DNA of 52,198 nt from Byssochlamys sp. IMV 00236 (taxonomy: Eukaryota > Ascomycota > Eurotiomycetes > Eurotiales > Thermoascaceae). Of the stretch, positions 1 through 10,171 are shown one piece after another. Under the pieces are notes generated by a model. The model did not search any database, had not been told where the DNA came from, and saw only the letters and a program-made list of their open reading frames with translations. The number at the start of each line of letters is the position of its first letter. Within the stretch, counting starts at the first letter, position 1. The DNA is taken from contig MSJH02000518.1 of NCBI GenBank assembly GCA_001931875.2, positions 1-52,198 on the forward strand, read 5' to 3'. The position numbers were made by a program, and so were the translations under genes.

Positions 1-52
1 TTTTTTTTTTTTGTATCCTATCTCTCATTTTTAAGGAAAAAAAAAAAAAAAG

Positions 53-460
53 GCGAAGATTGCACACTTTTTATCACTAAAAGCATCCGGACACAGACTT
101 AATGATCATCTTGCTCATAATAAAGCATTTAGAAATCCAAGAATTTATGCAAAGTTGGTCGAGTTTATAGAAGTGGACGAAATTGGAAGTAATTTTGATC
201 CAGCTGATTTTGACCCACATGGGTTCAGCAAGTCATTCTATATCGATGGTATTCTCGATACTCAGCGACGACTTGCAGAAGAAAAAGCAAAAAGGACGTC
301 CGTGCAGTTCGTCAAGAGTGAAATGACACAAGAGCAATCGGAAGCAATGGCAAAGGCAATGGCTAATGCGGCCAAGGTAGCAAGTAAGATTGCTGGTGAA
401 AAGCGAAAGGGTAATTGGGATAGCGATCAAGGTAGTAGTAGTAATAAACCTCGTCATTAA
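53..460 (+). CDS. SAP30BP/HCNGP-like nuclear protein, 3' terminal exon (partial)
   Basis: This is the last exon of a gene whose 5' part lies outside the window. The frame is open from about base 50 and ends at the TAA at 458-460. The exon start near 53, after a likely AG acceptor in the A-rich run, is approximate. Seen: the segment around NKAFRNPRIYAKLVEFIEVD followed by GSNFDPADFDPHGF, then a charged helix with RTSVQFVKS and a Lys/Ser-rich tail. These blocks match the HCNGP domain of SAP30-binding protein as I know it. In animals SAP30BP is linked to transcriptional repression and to splicing of short introns; a nuclear role here is inferred from that family. The first ATG falls well inside the domain, so the gene cannot start there. 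The assignment rests on motif recognition only. Confidence 0.75.
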   Translation, partial: AKIAHFLSLKASGHRLNDHLAHNKAFRNPRIYAKLVEFIEVDEIGSNFDPADFDPHGFSKSFYIDGILDTQRRLAEEKAKRTSVQFVKSEMTQEQSEAMAKAMANAAKVASKIAGEKRKGNWDSDQGSSSNKPRH

Positions 461-921
461 GAAGAACTTTTCCTTTTTTTTTTTTTTTTATTTCTTTTTT
501 AAAAAATAGGATGAATATTTTGCTCAGTCGTTGTCATGAGCAACCAAGCTGCTGGAGCTGGCAAAAAGATGTCGCTTGGCTGTTATTTCTTGATTGAACA
601 TATTGTCTTGTTACAGGTTAAATTCTGCTCAGTTCCAAGACTTGTCTATGCTAGTTATATTAGACGGCACTTTGTACATTCCAACCGATTTAGTCATACA
701 AGTTTAAAAGATAAAGGGGGATGACCATGGTCAGAAAACAATAGATATCATTTAGAGACAGTGGCCTTTATTACTGAGAAACCGAATTGACCATTTGTCG
801 TGCTAGATGAATTACTTTGCCTTTTTTGTAAGGTTTATGACCAGCATGGGTTTCACCAACAGTGCATAAATCTATATAAAGCTCGGAATTTATCTCTGGT
901 TCTTTCTTTTTGTACGTACAA
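461..921. other. Intergenic stretch with TATA-like element, no supported gene
   Basis: A T-rich run after the SAP30BP-like stop is probably its 3' end. A 62-codon reading frame at 536-724 has no recognisable domain and I do not call it. Short coding-looking pieces occur in more than one frame on both strands, which is typical of chance or old decay. Confidence 0.5.
873..880 (+). promoter_or_regulatory. TATA-box-like element upstream of F-box gene
   Basis: The sequence TATATAAA lies about 45 nt before the ATG at 922, followed by a pyrimidine-rich stretch. This spacing fits a core promoter with a very short leader. It is inferred from sequence alone. Confidence 0.4.
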
Positions 922-2673
922 ATGACCACTATTCATCATCTACCTCTGGATATACTTACGATTATCATTGATCAAGTTGGATTTTTAAGCAACCAACTTA
1001 CCTGCAGACTAGTCTGTTTCAAGTGGTATTTACTTGTTACAAAAGCAGCGTTTAAAGAAATTCACATTAACAACAACGTTCGTTTCAACCAGTTCCTGGA
1101 GTTCACTACAAATCGTCACCTTAACCGACTGATGCCACTTGGAGAAATGGTTTCCACGATAATTATAAAGAATACTGAAGGGTTTGATAGACGAACACCA
1201 TTTATCACACGTCATGAATTTGAACAGCTAGTTAGACGCTGCCCCAATGTCGAAACAATATCAGCATCGAGATTAACTTTCTTGAGCTTTGTTTCAGCGT
1301 ATTTACTTGATATTGACGATAGTATAAAATGGAGCATCAAGAGCTTTCTTACGGAGAGAAGATGTTACCAATTCACTATCGACCATTATTACAAATACAA
1401 AGATTCTATTATTTGCCTTGAAGATCCTGTTAGAATGAGCAGCATACAGTTTTTGGAATCATTTCCATCGCTCCAGCAGCTTTATTTACATAAATACCGA
1501 GTTGTCAGCATGGAGGAATTTATGTTTATATTTGACACCTGCCTCGACTTGCAGCTAGCAGCAATAAGTCTTCATATAGACAGAATACCAAACACTTTCA
1601 TTAGACCAAAACCATACCCTTCCTTAAAGGAATTAGCCATCGCCAGTTACTCTCATCCAATACATGAGGGTACGATTGACTACATCACTCAGAAATTCAC
1701 CGGACTCTGCAAAATTCGTATTCAAGTAGATTCTTCTCCTGAGCATGATGCATACAACGTCGCGTATAGCCGGCTTTTGGAGACGCATCTCATGCGTTCT
1801 GGGCAATCATACGAGTTTCAGTTGACGTTTATACACAATGACGGTTGGACTGATACAGAGAATAGTTCTATTAGGATTGACACGACTCGAGCTTGTCTGA
1901 GCAGCATATTTGGGACACGACAAACCTCATCAAACATATACCATTACCTTATAGTACGCGTATTAGACGATAGAGCTAAAAGGTTAAAGCTGGAAACTTG
2001 TCTGAAAAAGGTGAAAATTGATTTATCAAGATGTAGAACCGAGATAAGTCTGCCACATGCTGGCATTGGGAGTCAGCTGAACGAGTACTTGGATGACACC
2101 GCATCAAACATATACGAACTACACGTAAACGGTCTAAGTAACCCAAAAGAAAAGCCTCTACAAGGCCTACATACGGCTATAGAAAAATGTAGTCGACTCG
2201 AGAAGCTAACACTATTGGCTTGTAAGTTACAAAGCTTTAAAGGCTGCCTCAGTTTATCTGTTCAAACGGTTCATATCAATCACGTGGAAACTTACCCTAC
2301 GTTCTTTAAAGATTTAGTAGTTAGCTTTCCAAACTTGAAATACCTTTGTATAGGACACACTACGATTGTAAATGACTGTTTGCCTGTGAAACCTGTTGTG
2401 ATAGACTTGCTTAATTTAAATCTCGAAAGTCTAAGTCTATATAACTTGAAACAGCAGCACTGTGACTTTGATAGAAAGCCGTGCATGATACTTGTAACAA
2501 CATCAGGGAAAACGACTTATTTCAAGAAATGCCTTTTTGATAACCCTGAAAAGCTTACACGCGAGGATGCTATCGAAGAAGAAATACGGGCTGATCCTAT
2601 GCACCAGTTACATATTCGCTGTCGGAAGATTCATCAATTATGGTTGTATGGCATCAAGTTTGAAATAAATTAA
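922..2673 (+). CDS. F-box protein with leucine-rich-repeat-like C-terminal region
   Basis: Single-exon gene of 583 residues. The ATG at 922 is chosen because it is the first ATG and sits just before the F-box; upstream in-frame codons have no ATG. Residues 4-45 look like an F-box (HHLPLDILTIIIDQVGF, then TCRLVCFKWYLLV), the Skp1-binding motif of SCF ubiquitin ligases. The rest has irregular leucine-spaced segments (for example FPSLQQLYLHKYR and CSRLEKLTLLACKLQSFKG), as in F-box/LRR proteins of Mucoromycota, where the repeats normally bind the substrate. No substrate can be inferred. A TATA-like element lies 45 nt upstream. It could be one of a large lineage-specific F-box family; I do not recognise an orthologue elsewhere. 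Confidence 0.8.
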   Translation: MTTIHHLPLDILTIIIDQVGFLSNQLTCRLVCFKWYLLVTKAAFKEIHINNNVRFNQFLEFTTNRHLNRLMPLGEMVSTIIIKNTEGFDRRTPFITRHEFEQLVRRCPNVETISASRLTFLSFVSAYLLDIDDSIKWSIKSFLTERRCYQFTIDHYYKYKDSIICLEDPVRMSSIQFLESFPSLQQLYLHKYRVVSMEEFMFIFDTCLDLQLAAISLHIDRIPNTFIRPKPYPSLKELAIASYSHPIHEGTIDYITQKFTGLCKIRIQVDSSPEHDAYNVAYSRLLETHLMRSGQSYEFQLTFIHNDGWTDTENSSIRIDTTRACLSSIFGTRQTSSNIYHYLIVRVLDDRAKRLKLETCLKKVKIDLSRCRTEISLPHAGIGSQLNEYLDDTASNIYELHVNGLSNPKEKPLQGLHTAIEKCSRLEKLTLLACKLQSFKGCLSLSVQTVHINHVETYPTFFKDLVVSFPNLKYLCIGHTTIVNDCLPVKPVVIDLLNLNLESLSLYNLKQQHCDFDRKPCMILVTTSGKTTYFKKCLFDNPEKLTREDAIEEEIRADPMHQLHIRCRKIHQLWLYGIKFEIN

Positions 2674-4235
2674 AAAATCATCAAGCACGATAATAGTTGC
2701 ATGATTCATTAAAACAAGTGTTCCCTCCTCAAATTTTCTCTGGAAGAAGGCTTGCTGTCCCCTTTCTTTCTCGACTGGTTATTAAATATGCGTTATGCCT
2801 TGTCTTACATGCATATGTTACACTTTACATTCTGCTACCAAGTCAATTAGGTTGTGTTTGCTCATATGGATGAAAATTCCATTTTAATTCATCAGTGGGG
2901 TCAATATAAATAAAAGTAGGACCAAAGACAAGGTTGTATGGGTGCTTTGTCCCATAATATAAAAACTACTATGGCCATTAATGTAATAAATCCTTTAATA
3001 TATAAAATAAACATTTTTTGATCCAATTAAAGTGTTTAAAATATGAACCATTGTCTTTTAAATATTTCTCAAACTTTGAATACATGATTTAAATTGTGTG
3101 ATATACTCTCTTCAAGGGCAATAGGCTTGCTTGACAACGTAGCTTATTCACAGCAACTCAATGGTCAATATTATAAAATATTCTCAAGTTATTTGTTATG
3201 CACAATATCATATGTTGAGTTGCTGTCTTCTTGTCTTTGCTTTTGCTATCCGTAGCCGTAAGCAATTCAAAAAGAGAAATAGTTACACAATACACAAATT
3301 TGGTACCAATCATATTAGACTATATTTTATTCTTCAAAATGCTCTACCTGTCAATCAAACATACGTCCTCTAGCTATACGTTTATGTTATATAAAAGTGA
3401 ATTCATAAAGGAATGTACAATGGATTATGCAAATGTACCTTACTAAGGGATACTTTAACTGTCTTTAAATATACATGCTAATGGCTTGATTGTTGTGTTC
3501 CCGATAGGATGTCTGATCAATGCATTAATTTTCCCTCTAGTCAATGACCTATCCTTGACATCTTGACTATTATTATAAAAATCATTATACCCTTACTCTT
3601 TTCCGGTTTCCTTCTGTGAGAATGTTACTTTGTGTTAATTATGTGAACTGTCGATCTGTGTAGCATTCCGATAACAGTTTTGCTACCATCCAGACTCATT
3701 TACCATAGAAACGTTCTTCCGTTAGTGAGTCGGTTAAAAGATTTAATCTATCCAATCGTTTCATTAAAACCAAATAAACTTTTTACCAACTCTCCAAAAA
3801 GACTTATGTTACACTCAGTTGTTGCGGTCCTTTGTCATTTTTTATTCCGCAATTGTAAAACTAAAAAGGGACAAAAAAAAAGATTTGGCTATGGTTGCTA
3901 TGTTACGATTCAATAACAAAGCTACCATTTAGGCATCATGTTGGTGTAACCTAACTTTAACTTTGGAAATGTCAATAAAGATAAAAGGCAAAGGGAACAA
4001 TGAAGGCAACAAAAATTTTTTTTCTCCTCACGGTTTTGTTGGCTCTCATTCGGGAATTGAATTGAAGTCAAAAAAATTTTCCATCTCCACTTACAATAAA
4101 ATCTCTAATCAACACCTTCCTTCTTTCTTTTCCTTCCTTTGTGTCTTTGCTATTATTCCAACAAACAGCTTTCCAACGCGCACGCGTGTTTATTAACGAC
4201 CCACAATATTCATTGCTTATTGAACGACAGATAAT
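2674..4235. other. Gene-poor AT-rich spacer
   Basis: About 1.5 kb with only short, low-complexity reading frames (3161-3446, 3680-3916, 3963-4196) that lack recognisable domains. The last 200 bp include pyrimidine-rich tracts typical of a leader for the gene at 4236. A 20-bp sequence at 3941-3960 recurs at 8780-8799 (listed separately). I see no RNA gene. Confidence 0.5.
3941..3960 (+). repeat. 20-bp repeat, copy 1
   Basis: TTGGTGTAACCTAACTTTAA occurs here and, identically and in the same orientation, at 8780-8799. Both copies are in non-coding DNA. It could be the end of a small transposable element; no inverted partner was found. Confidence 0.6.
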
Positions 4236-6232
4236 ATGCCAAGCAGTACGGAACATCCTCACTTACAGCTCTGTGTTAATGATTTGCTTCATCCTACTGA
4301 GAAATCGGAAACATTACTCGAAGCACTTACAGCTACACAACTTGAAGAAATTGAAAAGACATTAAATAAAATAAAGATAAAAAAGCAATCATCCTCTTCC
4401 GGTAAGGCAAAAATTATGACTCATAAAAAATTGTTTCTTATATCATTTTCCCTCTCAACACAGCACCAACTACGCCAGCTACGTCAATCACTCCGGCTGC
4501 CACGCCTACTTCTTTACACCATGATTGGGCTTTAGTCGCAGCACAGATAGCAAAGGCTCTAGCAGACACAATCGCTTCTTCAGCTGCAGCACAGACATCC
4601 AAATCAAAAGCAACTAAGCCACCACCTTCATCACCATTATCAATAAATGCAGCACCCGGAGCACTTTCCGATAAGTGTCCTTCACCTAATATGTCAGTCT
4701 CTCCTTCAATTTCTTCTACAGCAGATACTATGACCATCTCTAATCATCCAACGGATGATGTAACGACACCAGCAGCAGTAATAGAAGATACCATTGCTCC
4801 TGCTACTACTACTACTACTACCACCACCATCACTACTACTTCTACTGATAGTAGTACTACAGCGACGCCCACTCCCACGTCAATAACAAGCCATGAACCC
4901 CGTACCGAAATTCGTGATGGCATCGAATGGGTTAGCTTTGTTTATTCTCATCACAGAGTTTTGCGTCGTTATTCTATTCGTACCGATATCGAAAAAGTTG
5001 ATCTTAACCTTCTAGACGAATCTTTCAAGAACGAGAACTGCGTAAGTGTATCTCTGTAGCCAGCAATGACCGTGTCCTTACGCTCTAATTAGGTGTACCC
5101 ACGTGCAAACCTTCCTCGTGAAGAATACAAGGGAAACCGCTGGGCATACGAAACTGAATGCAACACACTCGGCTGGAAATTAGCTTACCTCAATGCATCC
5201 GAAATTGCCGGCAAGCGAGGCTTGATACAACGTGCAGTTGATTCTTACCGTAACAGATATCCCAGCATGCGTTCTCGTCGCGTCGCTCGTCAAGAGAAGC
5301 TACTCAAGGGCACACTTCGTAAACGCAAGCAGCGAGACTCTGAAGAACCTGAAGAAGAGGAACGTTGCACGAGCAGCAAAAAGTCAGAAACTGATTTACC
5401 TAAAACGGTATCCATTGATGACTGTGACGGTCGGTCCAAGTGCCGCATTCGAATCAACGTTGATACAGTTTCGTTGGATTCCATTGATGCAGAATTTCGC
5501 AAGGCTAACTGCGTCTATCCTCGGGCAATGGAAATCAATACGAACTCCCCCTTTGCTTCACAACGTCAACTTGAGGAAGCACGGTGCAATGAACTTGCTT
5601 GGAAGCTTGCTTGGTTGAACCCAAAACAGTTGGCTAATCGCAAGAGTTTGCTTCAACGTGTACTTGATGTGTATCGCTCTAAATTTATGCCTGAATTAAA
5701 CCCTCGCCGCAGAACTTCGATCAGTATGGACACATCACCACTTACAGTGGACGCACTCGCCTCTAGAAGCCATAAGGCGAATCGACGCAAGTCTCATGAT
5801 GATAATGAATCACTTCATAGTGGCACAACTGATTCTGCAGATGATCGTGTTTCGCCAACAAGTATGGATAGGAGATGTGCTTCTGCAAGGACTGTTTCAT
5901 TGAACGATCTCATGTTGCCTGGACCTACTACTGCTACATGTCCAACTGGGTTGATATTTGAAGCACAGTCTATGTTTGAGTCTCCCGCTGGCGGAAATGA
6001 TTCTTGTGGTCTTAGTATCAGTAGCAGTGACAGCAGCAATGAATCCAATGCCTTTTCACCTGAAAAGGATCTGTTTGGCTGTGACGATAGCTTGTTCAAG
6101 GATACATCTTCTATCTTTGACATGTATACTGACCCTTCTGCTATATGTGAGTCCGAGCAAAATGATTTCATCAAAGCTGAAGAAGACCACATCATGACGG
6201 ATTCGTTTATCAGTCAACATTTTCACGTCTAA
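4236..6232 (+). CDS. Protein with two DUF8032-like domains
   Basis: Three exons: 4236-4401, 4464-5041 and 5093-6232, giving 627 residues. Both introns have GT-AG ends, and phase is kept across each (phase 1, then phase 0). The N-terminal third is rich in Ala, Thr, Ser and Pro with a Thr tract (nt 4803-4850). A conserved block starts near GIEWVSFVYSHHRVLRRYSI, runs across the second intron through NENCVYPRANLP, and ends near GLIQRAVDSYRNRY. A second related block (CRIRINVDTVSLDSIDAEF, then ANCVYPRAM, ELAWKLAWLNPKQ and LLQRVLDVYR) follows about 110 residues later, an internal duplication. I match this to the fungal DUF8032 family from memory. Its molecular function is unknown. The acidic, serine-rich C terminus with basic patches would suit a nuclear regulator, but that is inference. 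Confidence 0.8.
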
Positions 6233-7023
6233 TTTTTTTTTCTTTACAACCGTCACCTGTATATATATATTTATATACTTATACCACTTCTCCTTCCCTT
6301 TCCTTCTACTTCCTCAATTCTTGTATATTAGTTAATATTTATTTTCTTAAAAACATCCACCCTTGTAAAATAAATCAAAAAGTACAGTAATCAGAAATAG
6401 AATTTAAACAGTTGAGATTTAGTGCAGAGGACTGAGAATAAATAAAAAAAGTAGGAGCCTTGTGAGATGATGTTTTTTTTTTTTAGAGACTACTTGAAGA
6501 CTAGTTTTCGTTTCAACGAGAGAACAAAAAGTAAAGATTATTAACAGTACTAGAAGCACTTTGGAAAAGGGTCGCTTTGACGTTGGAAAGAGTCATATTG
6601 GCTTTGGAGAAGGCTTGAATGGAATACCAAGGTTGAAACCATGTTATTTATCCACGACTAAGCATTTACTTATAAGCATAAAATTCTACGTGTGATCATG
6701 TTCTCGCTTTTTGAATGACACTAACTATCATATGGTAAAATTCCGATTGGCATAGGGAGCAGCATATGGGCTTAAATAGGAATAGATTACGAAATACATC
6801 AAGTCTTCCTTATGCAAAACTGTTGCTTTATAGATACGTAATGCTTACAGATAAATAAATATTCAGATATTTAATATATCATCATCAATATTGTGCTCAA
6901 TCTGCTTTAAACATCTCAGCCAATACGTAGAAAAGAATGATTGGAATAAGCTAATACATATTTTATAAACCATTTGTTAAAGTTAAAAGTAGCCTATTAT
7001 ATATGAAGTCTTGGCTCTGCTCT
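6233..7023. other. Spacer, no supported gene
   Basis: AT-rich, with a polypyrimidine and TA-rich 3' flank after the DUF8032-like gene. No reading frame of note. Confidence 0.5.
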
Positions 7024-7420
7024 TTACTGTAAGAAAGTATGTTTGTTCTTGGTGAGATGTTCTTTTACAGCTGCTGGCATCCTACTCAGCAAGTTTTCAA
7101 TGACATTAGCTGCTGTAGAGTAATTCTTCTGCCAAAGCAGACGTCAGCCGTAGCTAAATCAGATCCCATGTGGCACTAATCTGATGTAAACACGTTGTAG
7201 TATTTGACAACAGAAACATTATTAGAAAAGTTCTCGACGCGCGAGTTTCCTGCTACAGCATTACCATTCAAGTTATAGACAAAATCCTTATGCTTCTTGG
7301 TGACATCAGTTAAAAGCCATAGCAACTACAGCAGCAATATCATCAAATATATCCACTACGCTCATCAGGTTCGGCAACATCTGCAATCACACCATCTCTA
7401 GGAGGATAAATAAAGAACAT
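7024..7420 (-). pseudogene. Broken protein-coding gene, identity unknown
   Basis: Three coding-like pieces lie in order on the minus strand but in different frames. The first (about 7420-7346) contains MFFIYPPRDGVIADVAEPDE. The second (about 7323-7176) contains DVTKKHKDFVYNLNGN and FSNNVSVVKYYNVFTSD before a stop. The third (about 7134-7024) contains WQKNYSTAANVIENLLSRMP and AAVKEHLTKNKHTF. Stops and frame changes fall between them, with no convincing splice sites, so I read this as a decayed gene. It lies just downstream of the RTA1-like gene and is oriented the same way. I do not recognise the family. Confidence 0.5.
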
Positions 7421-7609
7421 GCTTGAGATAGAACGATCAAAACGATAAGAGGTTTTAAATGCCAACTATATAAGATACGAAGACTAGTGAAATGGTACAT
7501 GTGGCTCGGTTACTTTACACATTGGTTTCAATTATATGGACATTTGTGTTTTATTGAAATATAAATAAATACAATAATAATATGAATGTTATAAATGGAT
7601 TCTAAATGT

Positions 7610-8491
7610 TTAAACGGGATTCTTTAACATTCTGACGGTGTTTAGATCAATACTTGATGTAGCCGTAACATCCTCCTGAGCATCACGTTTAGGAATGTAA
7701 TTTCCAATGTAATATACGCCATACAGAACAAAACAGATTGCGATTGCTAAAGTATCAAACACATAGAAAGCCCACTCCGTTCTGGCGACAGGTCCATCAT
7801 AACCAGTAGCGTATTCAATTACACGGTAAATAGAACGAATGTAAATAAGAACCAGTGTGGAAAACAGACAAATGGCGAGTTTTCGCTTGGGATTATCAAC
7901 ACCTGCTACATAAAATGTGTAATTGTCATTGCGGGAAACGTAAATGGTGATGAAAAAGAAGCAAGCAAGGAAGAACAGTTGAATGAACAAACCCACCAAG
8001 ACAATTGCTTTACCAGTATCGGCGTTGCCTGTTGCTTGAAGGCCACCACCAGAGCCTTGCATAAGGAAGGAAAGGATATCGCTTGCAAAGAAGAACCATG
8101 TCACAAATTTGGGTCTCAAGTAGAACCGTTTTTCTTGTACTCTGGACAGCCTGATCATTTCACCTAAAGTCTTGTAATTGACCAATGCTAGCGCGTTAGG
8201 AGCAAGCAGGAGGAACAAATTCATAATGGCAAATCGAGCAATAGATGTAAAACTATAGCACAGTGCTCGAATTAAATAACCCACTACTTCCATAAATGCT
8301 GTAAAAGCTAAGATGTATAAAAATCGTCGACTTTTTGTTTTGTAGACTCTGTATGCAAAGTAGAGCATGAAGATTATATACACCACAAGACTGACAATAG
8401 ATAACGGTTGATTGGGAATATAATGGAATACCAGCCAGGCTTTGTCTCCTGCAGGTCGATTAGCAAAAGCACTTGGAATGTCGCTATCCAT
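7610..8491 (-). CDS. RTA1-like seven-helix membrane protein
   Basis: Single-exon gene of 293 residues with about seven hydrophobic segments, the usual size and topology of the fungal RTA1/RTM1 (lipid-translocating exporter) family. Seen: an N-terminal extracellular stretch, then helices starting near SIVSLVVYIIFMLYFAYRVY. Family-like motifs are the segment around RFAIMNLFLLLAPNALAL and the block SDILSFLMQGSGGGLQ, the hallmark I rely on most. Known relatives are linked to resistance to aminocholesterol or toxic lipophilic compounds and to phytosphingosine signalling, mostly at the plasma membrane. The substrate of this member cannot be told. The start is the first ATG, 12 residues or so before the conserved region. 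Confidence 0.9.
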   Translation of the reverse strand: MDSDIPSAFANRPAGDKAWLVFHYIPNQPLSIVSLVVYIIFMLYFAYRVYKTKSRRFLYILAFTAFMEVVGYLIRALCYSFTSIARFAIMNLFLLLAPNALALVNYKTLGEMIRLSRVQEKRFYLRPKFVTWFFFASDILSFLMQGSGGGLQATGNADTGKAIVLVGLFIQLFFLACFFFITIYVSRNDNYTFYVAGVDNPKRKLAICLFSTLVLIYIRSIYRVIEYATGYDGPVARTEWAFYVFDTLAIAICFVLYGVYYIGNYIPKRDAQEDVTATSSIDLNTVRMLKNPV

Positions 8492-9724
8492 GTTGTTGTA
8501 GAAATAAAAGTATAATAAAGTACAATTTCATGAATTGGGGTCCTTTTTATAGACAATGACTATGTTACACAACTAGCGCAACCACAATCAACCGCCTCTT
8601 GTATTTTACTTAGTTTTAGCCACTGAATGTCATTACGAATGCAATAAAGCCATGTATTTGCTTTCGAAGGTGCGATTAGATACTTTTATTTACTAAATTA
8701 TTAAAGAGAAGCATACGTTAACAAAGGCTCTTCGTCAGAGTAATTGCAAGAATTTCTTATTTGATCCGAAACCCAATGTTTGGTGTAACCTAACTTTAAA
8801 AAAAGCTATCTAACTTTAGATCACTTATTAAAGTAAAGTATCTATTGACGTATATATATATACATAGACTGCAGAAAAACCGAATAATTGCAGCTGTGTA
8901 ATGGCATTGCACAGGTCCTATATGCTTCACGGATTGTTGAATTGGAAGCAATGACTGTCACGATTTTTCATGTTTTAGCCAAGAAACCATTCTGATAAAA
9001 ATAGCCAAGAGTTTCGTATCTTCTTTAATCAAAGCATATTTATGTCTTTATTTCTGTTGCGCAAGTTGTGTGTGATTGATTACTAATATCAAGGATGATC
9101 TAAATGAGTATAACCACTACATTGATTCATTATTACGTGTATACGTATATAACACTACAAGTGACATTATATATGCCATTAGATACAATGATCAATAAAA
9201 CGTGCAATATTTCAAACGAATAAACGATTTAATTGAAAAGCGGATAACAGCCTTCAAAATGACAGGAAATTGGCCGCCGAAAAGCCTTGAAATAATGAAA
9301 TATTATTGGCCAAATGGACTTGTCGTGTAACTAATGTCCTGAATTCATGACAATTTCTTGGTCTTCTTTCTTTTGCACAAAACTTACTGGTTAGTTTTCA
9401 TACGAGTATTGTCATTTGAATAAAAGAGGTTTTTATTGGTTTGAAAAAAAAAAACAATGTTCAAGAGACACACTTTCTAAGCGTAGTAGTAGAGGGGATA
9501 GATAGTAACATAAAGAAGAGGCTTGCTCTTGTTACGAAATGACATAATAGATATAGGTACTCTTACTATTTAGCAAGCATGCTAAAATTAAACGTTTCTA
9601 AACATAGTGAAAAAAGACGTTTGTATGGGTAAGTGCCTTTAAGTAAATTTTACCGTATTTGTATACAAGTGTAGATCATTACACAAAATGTGGCACATTG
9701 ATTGCTCAGTCAAAAGTCACGTGC
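8492..9724. other. Gene-poor spacer
   Basis: AT-rich and stop-dense in all frames. It holds copy 2 of the 20-bp repeat (8780-8799) and a TA-rich run near 8850. Two 11-bp words near 8816-8849 recur in the same order near 14648-14673, beside the transposase pseudogene, which hints at shared transposon flanks. Confidence 0.5.
8780..8799 (+). repeat. 20-bp repeat, copy 2
   Basis: Exact second copy of the sequence at 3941-3960, about 0.9 kb before the transposase relic at 9725. A transposon-end origin is possible but unproven. Confidence 0.6.
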
Positions 9725-9990
9725 ATTAGAGGTTTTATCTGCATTATCTAAAGAAGGAAAAAACGAAGTTACAGTGAGGAAACCATCGATCAAGAGTAAT
9801 TATACATTGTATAAGTATCAGGATAAGGTGAGATTTTTCAAGCTATTGTTTGAAAAGTGTCTGTAAAACAATCAGGAATTCACATTCGTGCAGCTGTAAA
9901 TATGAGTTAAGCAGTAAACGCCTCTAGTAACATCTTTGAGAAATATAGAAAGATTGGTCATAGAAAAGTTATTCTATTCGGTCTATTTGT
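9725..9990 (+). pseudogene. Relic of Tc1-like transposase N-terminus
   Basis: One frame reads NYTLYKYQDKVRFFKLLFEK followed by CL and a stop. The transposase at 14968-16271 has NYTRYSDQDKVGFFKLLFER at the same place. After the stop the similarity goes on in another frame (QSGIHIRAAVNMS against QLGIHVRTAQKWA), then SSNIFEKYRK against DSIFQKQRK. This covers only the DNA-binding N-terminal part; no DDE catalytic region follows. The copy is therefore old, truncated and frameshifted. In this copy the reading frame is continuous across the point where the 14968-16271 copy splits into two overlapping frames. Confidence 0.7.
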
Positions 9991-10171
9991 ATTGCTAACT
10001 CATAAAGATGTTCATGACTTGACTCATGCTTGCTATCGCCACTGTTGATCAAAGCTTTAGTACGTAAAAAAAAAAAAGGCATCAATAATCTGATGAGGGA
10101 ACTAAAATACACTCAGCATTTTTTTTTAATTTTATATGTGTATAGAAAATCGATATTAATATAGGCCGTGT

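Noticed and set aside
536..724. 62-codon plus-strand ORF after the SAP30BP-like gene
   Set aside because: No domain, no matching splice partners, and coding-like bits appear in several frames; not better than chance.
3161..4196. Several short ORFs in the spacer before the DUF8032-like gene
   Set aside because: AT-driven composition rich in Phe, Ile, Lys and Tyr, no recognisable motif, and overlapping frames.
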